Assembly (NCBI RefSeq): GCF_963677685.1
Contig: NZ_OY782186.1
Span: 1,488,001 to 1,552,000 of the forward strand
DNA from: an uncultured Bacteroides sp.
GTDB lineage: Bacteria > Bacteroidota > Bacteroidia > Bacteroidales > Bacteroidaceae
DNA: 64,000 nucleotides
Reading direction: 5' to 3'
Both the position numbers and the translations under genes were made by a program. Position 1 is the first letter of the stretch. Each line of letters starts with the position of its first letter. Shown here one piece after another: positions 1-9,047 of this stretch. The notes under the pieces are model-generated. The model had not been told where the DNA came from. It made no database searches and saw only the letters and a list, made by a program, of their open reading frames with translations.

Positions 1-738
1 ATTCCGAACACGGTTAATCTAGGGATGGGCTTCCCGTTCATCGAGAATCTTCCCAGTATTAAACAAATTGATTTTGTAAAAGCGATAGCTTCCATCATTG
101 GAGTCTTTGCTGTCCCTTCATTTGATGATACGGGTGTCATAAATTTTGTTTCGATCGATAATTTAGTAGCAAATATTCCTAACGCTGTTGATTGGACAAA
201 GAAAGTTGTGGCTTCATATAGAGAAAATAAACCAAATGAAATTGCATTTACGCTTGATAATTTTGCTCAAAAAAATTATTTCAATTGGAAGGATGATTCT
301 TCTGTTTTGGGTAGTTATAGTGGAGTGATAGAGGTTGATGACAAAACAATCGATTATGAGGCTGATTTAATAACTTTGCCATTTGCAGCTACATCAATGT
401 CTGGCGGAAATGCGAAGATTCCTCTGTATTCTTATAATGATGATGGGGAATTGGATTCTAAAACAGTAAAACCACGTTTGCTAATTTTGGATGAGACTAA
501 ATGTGTCTTCACTGGCTTATCATGGGATATATTGATTAATAAACATTATTCGAGCTATCAAAAGATTATCAGGCAGCCAATTATAATTAAAGAGAAAATA
601 GAATTAAGGGAGATTGAACTTAAAGAGCTTGATGTGACGATACCCGTTTATCTTGCTCAATATGGTAAGTTTTATGCGATTATCTCTGTTAAGGCAGAGA
701 ATACGGGTATATGTGAATGTGTACTTTTACAATTATAA
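1..738 (+). CDS. Phage tail or baseplate-type protein, 5' end cut off by window
   Basis: The reading frame is open back to base 1 (residues before the first internal ATG at 25 read IPNTVNLG), so the true start probably lies upstream and only the C-terminal ~245 residues are visible. No catalytic motif, signal peptide or membrane segment is apparent; the sequence is mixed alpha/beta, and its end (CECVLLQL) is of a kind I associate with virion proteins of Bacteroides prophages. It stops 4 bases before the tape measure start, so the two are translationally linked, which supports a tail or baseplate role. Function is inferred from position only. Confidence 0.5.
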   Translation: MPNTVNLGMGFPFIENLPSIKQIDFVKAIASIIGVFAVPSFDDTGVINFVSIDNLVANIPNAVDWTKKVVASYRENKPNEIAFTLDNFAQKNYFNWKDDSSVLGSYSGVIEVDDKTIDYEADLITLPFAATSMSGGNAKIPLYSYNDDGELDSKTVKPRLLILDETKCVFTGLSWDILINKHYSSYQKIIRQPIIIKEKIELREIELKELDVTIPVYLAQYGKFYAIISVKAENTGICECVLLQL

Positions 739-742
739 GATT

Positions 743-3538
743 ATGGGAACAGCAGTAGAAGAAAAGGTTTTAGATATTAAAGTTCGCTATGAGGATGCGA
801 TACGCGGCATTGCTAAGTATCGAACAGAGTTGGATGTGCTCAAAAAGGTTGAAGCAACTTTAAAGGATGATTTAAAGAATGGAAGGATAACGAGAGAGCA
901 GTACAATGTAAAGCTTGCCGAGTCAAAGATAACTTCTAATGAGTACAAAGAGGCTATTAGGGGATTGGAGAAGGAAACTCGGAATAATATTAAAGCAGAG
1001 AAAGAACAGCAGGGTAGCTTAGTTTCTCTTCGTGGATCGTTATCAAACTTAACAAAGCAATATGATGAAATGAGCGAGGCAGAAAGAAACTCTGCATCAG
1101 GGAAAGATTTGGCTATTCATATCAATGCTATCACTGATAAGCTCAAAGATGCGGAGGAAGGTACTCAACGTTTTTATCGTAATGTAGGTAATTACGAGGA
1201 AGCATTTTCTAAAGCTCTTTCTCCAATGAAAAAAAAACTCGATGATATGACTACTGCCTATATGAATATGTCCAAAGAAGAACGACAGAGCGCAAAGGGC
1301 GATGAAATGCGTCAACACATGAAAGAAATGAAAGAGCAGATTTCAGCAACGAGTGAAGCCGGAGGTAAATTTCAAAATGAACTTCTAGGAATGGCGGGCA
1401 TTCAAGGGGGATTATTGGGTAGTATTACGGGCTCAGTGGGCGGTCTTACTTCTATGTCACAGGCATTCATGGCTGGAAAAGCTGCTGTCTCTGCTTTTTC
1501 AAAGCAACTTTTAGCATTATTGGCTAATCCTATCGTGGCAATTTTAGCAGGAATAGCTCTTGTTATAATGGGTGTTGTGAAAGCTATTAAATCCAGCGAA
1601 GATGCCACTAATAGAATAAGTGTACTTTTTGCTCCAGTGACCCGATTGTTGGATGGTCTGATGAGTATTCTTCAAAAAGGAGTAGGGTATATTCTTTCTT
1701 TTGTAGAATCCGGCATGAAAATGTATGATTGGGCTATGAAGATGATGGAGAAACTCCCATTTGTCGGTGGGGCTATAAAGAAGGTTAATGATGCGAATAG
1801 TGAAGCCATTGCCTTGGCAAAAGAGAAAATCGCCATTGAAGAGCAATCGCGTAAGGATGAAGTTGAAAATGCTAAATCTGCACTCGAAGTTGCTCAATAT
1901 AGGACTCAGGCGAAGGATAAAGAAAAATTTACGGCAAAGGAGCGACTGAAATTTGTGCGTGAAGCAAATAAATTGGAAGAAGAGCAATCTAAACGAAATG
2001 TTGAGTTGGCGGAACGCAAGCTTAAAGCTTTGAAAATAGAATCTTCTTGGGCAGAAAATAATGCTGAAACAAATAAAAAATTAGCAAGCTTAGAGGCAGA
2101 TGTATATAATGCTCGTAAAGAGTATTTTGATAAAACAAGAAGATTGAAAGAAGAAGAAAATACGCTTATTAATGAAAATAAAGCTGATGAAAAAGCTCGT
2201 TTGGATGCGGCTAAAAATGCAGCTAAGGAAGCTGCCTCTGTTGCAAAGGAACGTGGGGATAAAGAACTTGAAGCAGTAAGGACGGCGCAAGATGCTATGC
2301 TTGCTCTTTTAAAAGATGGTGTAGAGAAACAACGTAAGACAACAACGCTTTCTTATGATAGAGAGATAGAGGATTTGAAGACGAAACTTGTTACGGAAAA
2401 GAATCTTACTGTAGATGCAAAGAAAGCACTTAATGATACTATAAAAGCATTAGAAGAAAAGAAGCAGCAAGAACTAAAAGCTTTGTCTGATGAAGAAATA
2501 ACGAAAGATATAGAGAAAGAGCAAAAGCGCATTGAACTGATGCTTGCCGCCGTTAAGTCTGGTTCCGAGCAAGAGTCTCAATTAAAACTTGATTTGATGC
2601 AAAAACAGATGGAAGCGGAACTATCCAATACCGAGTTAACGGAGGAACAAAAATCTCTTATCCGTGAAAAATACCGTATACAGGAAGATGCTCTAATAGA
2701 TGAACATACGAATAATGTAAAGCAAAAGCAACTGGATGCCATTAATCTAGATTATGAGACCCAAATAGCACAAGCATACGGTAATGAGCAAGCAGTACTG
2801 CAATTGAAGATGGAGCAGAAAGAAGCTGAACTGAATGCATTACAGCAGATGGAGGGAGAAAGTATGGAGGCTTTTAATCTCCGAAGGTTAAACCTAGAGA
2901 ATGAATATACTGATGCAAAGAAAGCTGTAGCAGACAAAGAAATTGAGATAGAGCAGACGAAGTTTCAGGCTACGGCAGATATTACAAATTCTTTATCTAC
3001 ATTAGCTGACGCAGCAAGTGAACATTCGAAAGCTTTGGCAATGGCTTCTAAAGTTTTGGCGTTGGCAGAGATTGCAATAAATACAGGTAAGGCGATTGCT
3101 GCAGGTGTTGCCCAGGCACAAAGTGTACCTTTCCCTGCCAATATAGCTGCTATTGCAACGACAATATCCACTGTGTTGGCTAATATTGCTACAGCGACGA
3201 AAACAGTTAAAAGTGCTAAGTTTGCCACCGGTGGTTATGTCTCTGGCGAGGGCTCGGGTACATCCGATAGTATACCAGCACAGCTCAGTAATGGTGAATC
3301 TGTTATGACTGCTACCGCGACTTCAATGTTTGCGCCAATGTTATCAGCGTTTAATACAATGGGCGGGGGTGTACCGATAAACATAACGGCAAATAGTAGT
3401 CAGGCAATAGGAGAAGAAATGCTAGCTAGAGCCGTTGCTAAAGGTTTTATGATGGCTCCTTCACCAGTTCTTTCCGTAGAAGAGTTCACCAGTGTAGCGA
3501 ATAGGACTAAGTATATAGAATCTATTGGAGATATTTGA
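743..3538 (+). CDS. Phage tail tape measure protein
   Basis: A 931-residue protein dominated by long charged coiled coils (rich in K, E, A, Q). A hydrophobic glycine-rich patch lies near residues 215-310, including a strong membrane-like helix (LLALLANPIVAILAGIALVI), and the C-terminal part is Ala/Gly-rich and ends in a compact domain (FATGGYVSGEGSGTSD...). This layout is typical of tape measure proteins, which set tail length and leave the tail during DNA delivery. The frame is open upstream to 653, but ATG at 743 is chosen because it follows the stop of the previous gene by four bases and begins the natural N-terminus MGTAVEEKVLDIKV. It implies a long-tailed phage. Confidence 0.85.
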   Translation: MGTAVEEKVLDIKVRYEDAIRGIAKYRTELDVLKKVEATLKDDLKNGRITREQYNVKLAESKITSNEYKEAIRGLEKETRNNIKAEKEQQGSLVSLRGSLSNLTKQYDEMSEAERNSASGKDLAIHINAITDKLKDAEEGTQRFYRNVGNYEEAFSKALSPMKKKLDDMTTAYMNMSKEERQSAKGDEMRQHMKEMKEQISATSEAGGKFQNELLGMAGIQGGLLGSITGSVGGLTSMSQAFMAGKAAVSAFSKQLLALLANPIVAILAGIALVIMGVVKAIKSSEDATNRISVLFAPVTRLLDGLMSILQKGVGYILSFVESGMKMYDWAMKMMEKLPFVGGAIKKVNDANSEAIALAKEKIAIEEQSRKDEVENAKSALEVAQYRTQAKDKEKFTAKERLKFVREANKLEEEQSKRNVELAERKLKALKIESSWAENNAETNKKLASLEADVYNARKEYFDKTRRLKEEENTLINENKADEKARLDAAKNAAKEAASVAKERGDKELEAVRTAQDAMLALLKDGVEKQRKTTTLSYDREIEDLKTKLVTEKNLTVDAKKALNDTIKALEEKKQQELKALSDEEITKDIEKEQKRIELMLAAVKSGSEQESQLKLDLMQKQMEAELSNTELTEEQKSLIREKYRIQEDALIDEHTNNVKQKQLDAINLDYETQIAQAYGNEQAVLQLKMEQKEAELNALQQMEGESMEAFNLRRLNLENEYTDAKKAVADKEIEIEQTKFQATADITNSLSTLADAASEHSKALAMASKVLALAEIAINTGKAIAAGVAQAQSVPFPANIAAIATTISTVLANIATATKTVKSAKFATGGYVSGEGSGTSDSIPAQLSNGESVMTATATSMFAPMLSAFNTMGGGVPINITANSSQAIGEEMLARAVAKGFMMAPSPVLSVEEFTSVANRTKYIESIGDI

Positions 3539-3570
3539 TTGTAAATAGTGTGTATATATTGAAAAATCAG

Positions 3571-3578
3571 TATCTTTG
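3571..3578 (+). promoter_or_regulatory. Candidate -7 box (TATCTTTG) upstream of the HTH gene
   Basis: A perfect match to the Bacteroides -7 consensus TAnnTTTG, 23 bases before the start codon of the small HTH gene. No good TTTG is seen about 20 bases upstream, so it may be weak or activator-dependent. Confidence 0.4.
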
Positions 3579-3600
3579 GTATCAGAAATGAACGTAAATT

Positions 3601-3834
3601 ATGACAGCATACGAATTACTAGCAACTAATCTATCAACACTCCAAATTTTATCCGAAGCTTCAGTTGATGTTGGAGATATTAAATACATAGAGATGTATA
3701 AGGAGTACACCCGAATGGCTCATGAAGGGCATAAAATGACATATATAGCTTATTATATCAGTGAGGAATACGGCATAAATAAAGCCACGTTTTATCGGGT
3801 AATAAAGAAATTCGGACAAGTGATTGAATTATGA
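3601..3834 (+). CDS. Small phage helix-turn-helix protein
   Basis: A 77-residue protein whose C-terminal half (YISEEYGINKATFYRVIKKFGQ, split here by its turn near GIN) reads as a helix-turn-helix in which the recognition helix would be KATFYRVIKK. No other domain fits in this length. It stands alone between tail and head genes, has its own candidate promoter at 3,571 and is followed by a terminator at 3,841, so it appears to be a separate transcription unit. That placement suggests a regulator of late genes, perhaps acting on the capsid-operon promoter at 3,916-3,947, but the target is not shown by the sequence. Confidence 0.6.
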   Translation: MTAYELLATNLSTLQILSEASVDVGDIKYIEMYKEYTRMAHEGHKMTYIAYYISEEYGINKATFYRVIKKFGQVIEL

Positions 3835-3840
3835 TAGAGA

Positions 3841-3863
3841 GGGGGCTTAAAGCTCCCTTTTTT
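3841..3863 (+). terminator. Rho-independent terminator after the HTH gene
   Basis: The stem GGGGGCT / AGCTCCC (one G-T pair) with a TAA loop is followed by six T residues. It closes the HTH transcription unit before the head-gene promoter. Confidence 0.7.
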
Positions 3864-3915
3864 GTTTACTTAAAAAGATGGTCGCAGGCGTTGCGACCAC
3901 TATGACTTTGTAAAA

Positions 3916-3947
3916 TTCGTATACGAATAATGAACTGTCTACCTTTG
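3916..3947 (+). promoter_or_regulatory. Candidate promoter of the phage head operon
   Basis: TTCG at 3,916-3,919 (one mismatch to -33 TTTG), a 20-base spacer, then TACCTTTG at 3,940-3,947, a perfect -7 box. The start codon of the protease gene lies 20 bases downstream. Just upstream, 3,880-3,898 forms a 7-bp GC-rich hairpin (GGTCGCA / TGCGACC) that could be an operator or a second terminator. Confidence 0.55.
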
Positions 3948-3966
3948 AATTAAAACAAAGGATAAT

Positions 3967-5088
3967 ATGGCAGTACTCAAAATCTACAATGACATCGCCG
4001 ACGAAGAGAGCAAGAACATGAACCTCATGTTTACAGGCGTTGATTCTACATGTTTTAAAGATATTGATGAATTTCTAGCTTCCATTTCGGAAGATGATAA
4101 ATCAATTGACATCAAAATGAACTGTCGGGGAGGTTCTGTTACCGAGGGCTGGGCTATTTATGATAAACTTCGCGATAGTGGTAAAGAGATTAGTGTGACT
4201 GTTGAAGGGCTTTGTGCGTCAATGGCTACAGTGTTGCTTCTTTCTGCTCCTGCTGAAAGACGCTTTGGTTTACCAAATTCCGAATATTTGATTCATGCGC
4301 CATACATTCCTGAATATACATTGGCAGATGCATATCGTTCAGAAGATTTGCATGCTATTGCTGATGAGTTGGAAGCTGATACGGAAAAACTTTTAAATCT
4401 ATATGTGGAGCGTACAGGTGCTGAAAAAGAAGAATTAGCTTCCATAATGGCAGAAGATAAGTGTATAACTGTCTCCGAGGCTAAACGCTTAGGCTTTATA
4501 AGTAAAATAAAAATGCCGACAACGGCAAAGTATAATCAATTTAAAAAGAGTATGAAGAAAGAAGTAACAGTGAAGCAAGGCTGGTTGGACCGGGTTCTTG
4601 CTAAGGCCGGCTATGCCAAAATGGAGGATGTGCCGGAAGTTGTAGACATGGAACTCTCTACTGCTGATGGTGATACATTGACCATCGAACGTGAAGAGGG
4701 TGAGCCACAGGTTGGTGATGTTGCCAGTCCGGATGGTGAGTTTGTGATGCCTGATGGGAGTACTATTGTTGTAGCTGATGGTGCAATAACTGAAATTCGT
4801 CCTGCAGAGGATGAAGAAACAGATGACGAAAAAGATGCTCGTATAGCACAGTTAGAGCAAGAGTTAGAAGCGGCACGTGCTCAAGCTAAGTCGGCTAATG
4901 ATCTTAAAATCTTGAACGCTGTAAAGATGGCCGGAGGTGATAAATTTCTAGCTCAACATTGTAGCAGTTACAAAGTGGAGGGACGTACGCAGACACGTCA
5001 TCATGAAGAGTTTGAGAATAAGGGCGGTGAGAGTGCTATTCAGAAAAAACTCAGAGAAGAGAGAGAAAAAAGACGAGCTAAAAAATAA
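3967..5088 (+). CDS. ClpP-like prohead protease with C-terminal scaffold-like region
   Basis: Residues 1 to about 185 form a ClpP/S49-type serine protease domain: the glycine-rich strand NCRGGSV, the nucleophile serine in GLCASMAT, the histidine in YLIHAP, and an acidic helix region with LLNLYVERTGA. The remaining ~190 residues are acidic, carry a short beta-rich insert (VGDVASPDGEFVMPDGS) and then a coiled coil (DDEKDARIAQLEQELEAARA), which fits an internal scaffold released during capsid maturation. It directly precedes the major capsid gene, the usual arrangement for such proteases. It would cleave scaffold and capsid precursors inside the prohead. The protease-scaffold fusion is an inference from the C-terminal composition. 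Confidence 0.85.
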   Translation: MAVLKIYNDIADEESKNMNLMFTGVDSTCFKDIDEFLASISEDDKSIDIKMNCRGGSVTEGWAIYDKLRDSGKEISVTVEGLCASMATVLLLSAPAERRFGLPNSEYLIHAPYIPEYTLADAYRSEDLHAIADELEADTEKLLNLYVERTGAEKEELASIMAEDKCITVSEAKRLGFISKIKMPTTAKYNQFKKSMKKEVTVKQGWLDRVLAKAGYAKMEDVPEVVDMELSTADGDTLTIEREEGEPQVGDVASPDGEFVMPDGSTIVVADGAITEIRPAEDEETDDEKDARIAQLEQELEAARAQAKSANDLKILNAVKMAGGDKFLAQHCSSYKVEGRTQTRHHEEFENKGGESAIQKKLREEREKRRAKK

Positions 5089-5091
5089 AAT

Positions 5092-5098
5092 AAGGAGG
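5092..5098 (+). promoter_or_regulatory. Strong Shine-Dalgarno (AAGGAGG) for the capsid gene
   Basis: AAGGAGG lies 7 bases before the capsid ATG at 5,106. Clear Shine-Dalgarno sequences are uncommon in Bacteroidales, so its presence here fits high-level translation of the most abundant virion protein. Confidence 0.7.
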
Positions 5099-5105
5099 AT
5101 TTTAT

Positions 5106-6173
5106 ATGCCTGTATTAGATTTTTCAAAATTAACGCCCGACAATCAAGCTGTAAAAGACTTGAAAGAATTGATTGAGCTTACCGTATTTCAGAATGAGAA
5201 TATGGAAGAGTTCATGACTTTTATGCCTAACGTAACTACAGGGAAAAAACTTGGATTTGTTGGCGAAATGGAAGACGTCGGAATTGCCGGCGCTGGATGT
5301 GATCCTAAGTATCAGAAAGTCTCTATTGCCGCTGCTCAAAAAGAGTGGGAGCTTGGCGATTGGCAGATACCTTTGGAACTTTGTTATACCGAGCTTGAAA
5401 ATACTATTGCACAGTATTGCTTAAAGACCGGTACTGAAATATCAGACCTTACCTCTACGGAATATATGGATGGTATTGTGCTGCCTAAATTGAATGAGGC
5501 TATGATGAAAATGCTTTGGCGTTTTTCATGGTTTGGTGATAAATCAGCTTTAAGCGTTACTGATGGTGGTGTTGTTTCGGATGGGATAAACATTGAACTC
5601 TTTAAAACCTGTGACGGATTCTTTAAAAGACTGTTTGCTATTTGCGCTACTAATGAAGGGCAGCACACTATAATTGCTCCAAATAGTGAAGCGACTTACA
5701 CCCTGCAACGCTCTAAGTTGAAGGAGCTCGGTACTGCTACATCTATCTTTGATTCCATGTTGGAAGATGCCGATAGCCGAATCTTTGATAAGCAGGATAA
5801 TGCGGTGTTTGCCACTAAGTCCCTTTGTGATGCTCTTTCTAAAGATATCAAAGAGAAGTACAAAACGATCATGCCCTGGACTACTGTTTTTGATGGTTTG
5901 GAAGTAGGGGAGTATGACGGAGTGAAGATCATTAAAGTATCCATCTGGGATAGATTCATTCAGAAGTATCAGAAGAGTGGTACCAAGGTGAATATTCCTC
6001 ATCGTGCTGTCTTTTGCTCTCCTTCAAACTTATTCTATGGTTGCGAGGGCAAGAATCCGATGTCTGATCTTGACATTTGGTTTGAGCGTAAAGCCCGTAA
6101 GAATTATATCTATTCAAACGGAAAACTTGGCGCCTTGGTAGGAGAGGATGACCTTATTCAGTTTGCATATTGA
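5106..6173 (+). CDS. Major capsid protein
   Basis: A 355-residue protein without signal peptide or membrane segment, placed directly after the ClpP-like protease and preceded by an unusually strong ribosome-binding site. Its N-terminal helix followed by a mixed alpha/beta body (GAGCDPKYQKVSIAAAQKEW, then long helices such as LPKLNEAMMKMLW) matches what I know of Bacteroides prophage capsid proteins of the HK97 fold class. It would form the icosahedral shell. Size is normal for the class. The call rests on position, length and translation signal; no single diagnostic motif exists. Confidence 0.8.
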   Translation: MPVLDFSKLTPDNQAVKDLKELIELTVFQNENMEEFMTFMPNVTTGKKLGFVGEMEDVGIAGAGCDPKYQKVSIAAAQKEWELGDWQIPLELCYTELENTIAQYCLKTGTEISDLTSTEYMDGIVLPKLNEAMMKMLWRFSWFGDKSALSVTDGGVVSDGINIELFKTCDGFFKRLFAICATNEGQHTIIAPNSEATYTLQRSKLKELGTATSIFDSMLEDADSRIFDKQDNAVFATKSLCDALSKDIKEKYKTIMPWTTVFDGLEVGEYDGVKIIKVSIWDRFIQKYQKSGTKVNIPHRAVFCSPSNLFYGCEGKNPMSDLDIWFERKARKNYIYSNGKLGALVGEDDLIQFAY

Positions 6174-6187
6174 TAAAGATATAAGAG

Positions 6188-6814
6188 ATGGAAAAATGTG
6201 ATTCATTAATAAAAACAGGGATTGTCGCAGATTGCGACATCCTTGTTACAAAAGGTATAGAGGCGAACGGTGCGATCATTAACCGCACTGATATTGATTT
6301 TAGCGCGACTGTTTTTGATGCTTCCCGAAAGAATATCATTAAGACGCTTGTGTTGAAAACAGGTAAACAGGGGTATGATGTTTATTGTCCGGGGGGAACA
6401 CCTTTCACCGGTGTGAAGACTTCTCTTGAAAAGAAGACGTATCGAAATACTTTCGTCAATGATATCCCCTTGGTGATTCTGGATAACGGACCAGCCGTTT
6501 GTGAAAATATCGTTGAGGGATTGGCCAACGGTCAGTTCGTTGTCATTCTGCGGAATAAATACCGTGCTGTCGATGGTAGTGCCGAATATCAGATTTACGG
6601 TTATTATCAAGGGTTAGCGGCCGAGACATTGGAATCGGACAAATATTCCGATGATACGGAAGGTGGTTGGTCCTGTGCTTTGAAAGAAAGCGGTTCTCCT
6701 AAAGCGGGCTTGTATCTGTTTAATACTGATGCTGCCACTACGGAGACTATGTTTAATACTCTTATTGCCGCAACGAGTACGAGCGGAGGAAGTGGGGAGG
6801 ATCCCAATGCATGA
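6188..6814 (+). CDS. Phage structural protein of unknown role (possible tail tube or head decoration)
   Basis: A 208-residue soluble protein, 14 bases after the capsid gene and overlapping the next gene by four bases. Its second half (YQIYGYYQGLAAETLESDKYS followed by a glycine/serine-rich end) is beta-rich and recalls tube-type proteins, but the evidence is thin. No catalytic motif, signal or membrane segment is seen. The position between capsid and portal-like genes supports a virion component. An alternative is a capsid accessory protein. Confidence 0.5.
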   Translation: MEKCDSLIKTGIVADCDILVTKGIEANGAIINRTDIDFSATVFDASRKNIIKTLVLKTGKQGYDVYCPGGTPFTGVKTSLEKKTYRNTFVNDIPLVILDNGPAVCENIVEGLANGQFVVILRNKYRAVDGSAEYQIYGYYQGLAAETLESDKYSDDTEGGWSCALKESGSPKAGLYLFNTDAATTETMFNTLIAATSTSGGSGEDPNA

Positions 6815-7386
6815 TGACGTATAACAAAGCTTTAGAAATAGCTGAAAGATTGAAAACGGTTATTAGTAATCAGTTCTCAGTTTCCGATAAAGAGGATATT
6901 ATTACTTTATACCGTGAGGTTCTTAGAAAAGAGTTTGTGAAATCTAGTTGTAATGACTGTTATCGGGATGCATTAATAGAAGTTTATACTTATTTAAAAC
7001 GTGAAGGAAAAATGAAAGAAAAGAGTGAGTATAGCCTGAAGAACGGAGTTGTAATTCAGGTTTTTGGTACTAATAAAGTGTATACCAATGCGAATATAAC
7101 AAATGAAGCTGCGGAAGCTTATTTGAAAGAATACCCAAAAGGTATTAACCTGTTTGCTTACTATCCCGATGATTGGGAAACACGTATTGCTGGTAAAGCT
7201 ATCGAAGAGGTAACACTAAATGAAGAACTTGTTACGGAGTTAGCTGGTAAACTTGCTGAAGGAGCAACAAAAAAGTCATTAAAAGAGGATTATAAGGCTT
7301 ACGAAATAGACGGTAAGGCACTTACCGCTCGTGCCTTAGATAGCTATTTGAAAGCTGCTGATGAATTGAACCAAGGAAAGGAATAA
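6811..7386 (+). CDS. Phage protein of unknown function
   Basis: A 191-residue protein starting with ATGA overlap onto the previous gene. The N-terminal ~70 residues are helical and contain a compact motif (SSCNDCYRDALIEVY) also seen, as I recall, in small proteins of Bacteroides prophages. The C-terminal ~110 residues are acidic, Lys/Glu-rich and predicted soluble. Only two cysteines are close together, so a zinc site is not convincing. It belongs to the head operon by spacing; a head-completion or packaging accessory role is possible but not shown. Confidence 0.5.
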   Translation: MMTYNKALEIAERLKTVISNQFSVSDKEDIITLYREVLRKEFVKSSCNDCYRDALIEVYTYLKREGKMKEKSEYSLKNGVVIQVFGTNKVYTNANITNEAAEAYLKEYPKGINLFAYYPDDWETRIAGKAIEEVTLNEELVTELAGKLAEGATKKSLKEDYKAYEIDGKALTARALDSYLKAADELNQGKE

Positions 7387-7390
7387 TTCT

Positions 7391-8563
7391 ATGAATGTAA
7401 AGACTGCAAAGAAGCCCGAATCTCGTATTGATATTAGCTACTTGTCTAAGTTGAAGATGAGTTCATTCGGAAATGATAACCTTTACCCTCAAAATCTGTC
7501 TGCCATAACAGCTTCTTCGGGCACGGGTACTCTATGTTTGAACCGATATGCTAAATTCATTGAAGGTAATGGCTTTAGAGATGTAGCCTTTTCAGAAACA
7601 GTCTTAAATCGTGAGGGTGAGACGGCAGATACAATACACCATCTATTGTCTCAGGATGTTGCAGCGTATAGCGGTCTTGCTCTTCATATTAATTATAACT
7701 TGCTTGGAGAAATTGTTGAAGTTCAGCATCTCCCTTTTGAGAATTGTCGCCTTGAGGAAGAAGATGAAAACGGATATGTAGCGCATATTCTCGTGCACCC
7801 TGATTGGCGTGCTAAAAAGACTCGTAACGGGAAGATCATTAAGGTGGATGATAGTACAGTTGATAGAATAGATGTTTTTAATCCGAATAGGGATGTAGTG
7901 TTGGCACAAATAGAGAAAGCGGGAGGCATTCAATACTATAAAGGTCAGGTATTGTGGGTTAGTATGGCTGGAAAGAATACCTACCCGCTTGCTCTTTATG
8001 ATTCTGTTATTACTGAAATGAGTACGGATGAAGGATTATCTAATGTGAAGAATCGTAATGCTCGAAATAATTTTTTAGTGGCCTGTATGGTTGTAGTGAA
8101 AAAGGGTAATCCCCGTGTAGATAAGAATGGAAATGAGGTAGAAACTAAGTTTATTGAGGCTGATGATTTGAAGAAATTTCAGGGTGATACGAATGGAGGA
8201 AAGATAATGCTTGTGGAGCTTGAACAGGATGAAGAAAAACCCGAATTACTAAAATTCCCTGTTGCTAACTACGATAAAGATTTTACTGTAACGGAGACAA
8301 GTACAGTTGAGCGTATTTATGCCGCTTTTGGACAGGAGCTATTCTATGCCATACGTATAGGAAAACTAGGTTTCTCGGGTCAAGTAATGTGTGATGCTTA
8401 CGAGTACTATGCTGGGCAGGTTACTAATGAACAACGGTTTATTGAACGTGTTTTTGATCGAATTTTTAAATACTGGCATGAGCCAATAAACCTAAGGAAT
8501 GATTTTAGTATTCAACCTATAAAATACATAAATAGTGATGGAACATCTAATGCAGCCCAATGA
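7391..8563 (+). CDS. Portal-like protein
   Basis: A 390-residue protein whose layout fits a dodecameric portal: an N-terminal region with a conserved start (DISYLSKLKMSSFGNDNLYPQ), a central beta-rich wing and a helical C-terminal stem (YYAGQVTNEQRFIERVFDRIFKYW). The segment LSNVKNRNARNNFLVA resembles the central region of Bacteroidales phage portals I know. It would occupy one capsid vertex and act as the DNA channel and tail attachment point. The gene lies after the capsid genes rather than before the protease, an unusual order. It overlaps the start of the next gene. No terminase is seen in the window. Confidence 0.7.
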   Translation: MNVKTAKKPESRIDISYLSKLKMSSFGNDNLYPQNLSAITASSGTGTLCLNRYAKFIEGNGFRDVAFSETVLNREGETADTIHHLLSQDVAAYSGLALHINYNLLGEIVEVQHLPFENCRLEEEDENGYVAHILVHPDWRAKKTRNGKIIKVDDSTVDRIDVFNPNRDVVLAQIEKAGGIQYYKGQVLWVSMAGKNTYPLALYDSVITEMSTDEGLSNVKNRNARNNFLVACMVVVKKGNPRVDKNGNEVETKFIEADDLKKFQGDTNGGKIMLVELEQDEEKPELLKFPVANYDKDFTVTETSTVERIYAAFGQELFYAIRIGKLGFSGQVMCDAYEYYAGQVTNEQRFIERVFDRIFKYWHEPINLRNDFSIQPIKYINSDGTSNAAQ

Positions 8564-9047
8564 AATATTAAGTCTTTCACGCCCTACTTCTGTGCATGTT
8601 CAAGAAGAGGATATAAATATTTTTATTGATGAGTCCGAACAGATGGATATCATTCCTGCTATTGGTGCGGAACTTTACCTTGATCTTTTGGCGAATCTGG
8701 ATGATAAGAAATACGCGATGCTTTTGGATGGCGGATATTATGAGGGTCTGAAAGGAGAAAAGAAAATATTTAAAGGTTTGAAAACCTCTCTGGCTTATTT
8801 CGTTTATGCCCGATTGGTTAAGAATGACGGTAAGATACTAGGACAGAGTGGTTTCCTTTCTCATAATGATGAATATGGCTCTAAGATAGAGGATAAACAG
8901 AAATATGCGACTTATAATGATGCCATGAACGTTGCTAAAAGGTATTTGTCTGATGTCTTGGAATACTTGAAATTGACAAGAACGGACTTTGACAAAAAAG
9001 CGCGAGTGAGAAATAATGGCACGAGAATCCTTGCAATTGGTGACTAA
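8550..9047 (+). CDS. Head-tail connector-type protein (DUF6712-like)
   Basis: A soluble protein of 165 residues that begins MQPNEILSLSRPTSVHVQEED and then describes an all-helical body (IDESEQMDIIPAIGAELYLDLL, later LKTSLAYFVYARLVKNDG). This resembles the small adaptor proteins that sit beside portal genes in Bacteroides prophages. An ATG 15 bases upstream (8,535) in the same frame is an alternative start; the later one reduces the overlap with the portal gene. It ends with TAATG, its stop overlapping the start of the tail-fibre gene by one base, so translation is coupled. A neck or connector role is inferred from context. Confidence 0.55.
   Translation: MQPNEILSLSRPTSVHVQEEDINIFIDESEQMDIIPAIGAELYLDLLANLDDKKYAMLLDGGYYEGLKGEKKIFKGLKTSLAYFVYARLVKNDGKILGQSGFLSHNDEYGSKIEDKQKYATYNDAMNVAKRYLSDVLEYLKLTRTDFDKKARVRNNGTRILAIGD

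Noticed and set aside
653..742. Earlier start for the tape measure gene at 653
   Set aside because: It would overlap the previous gene by 86 bases in another frame; ATG 743 directly follows that gene's stop.
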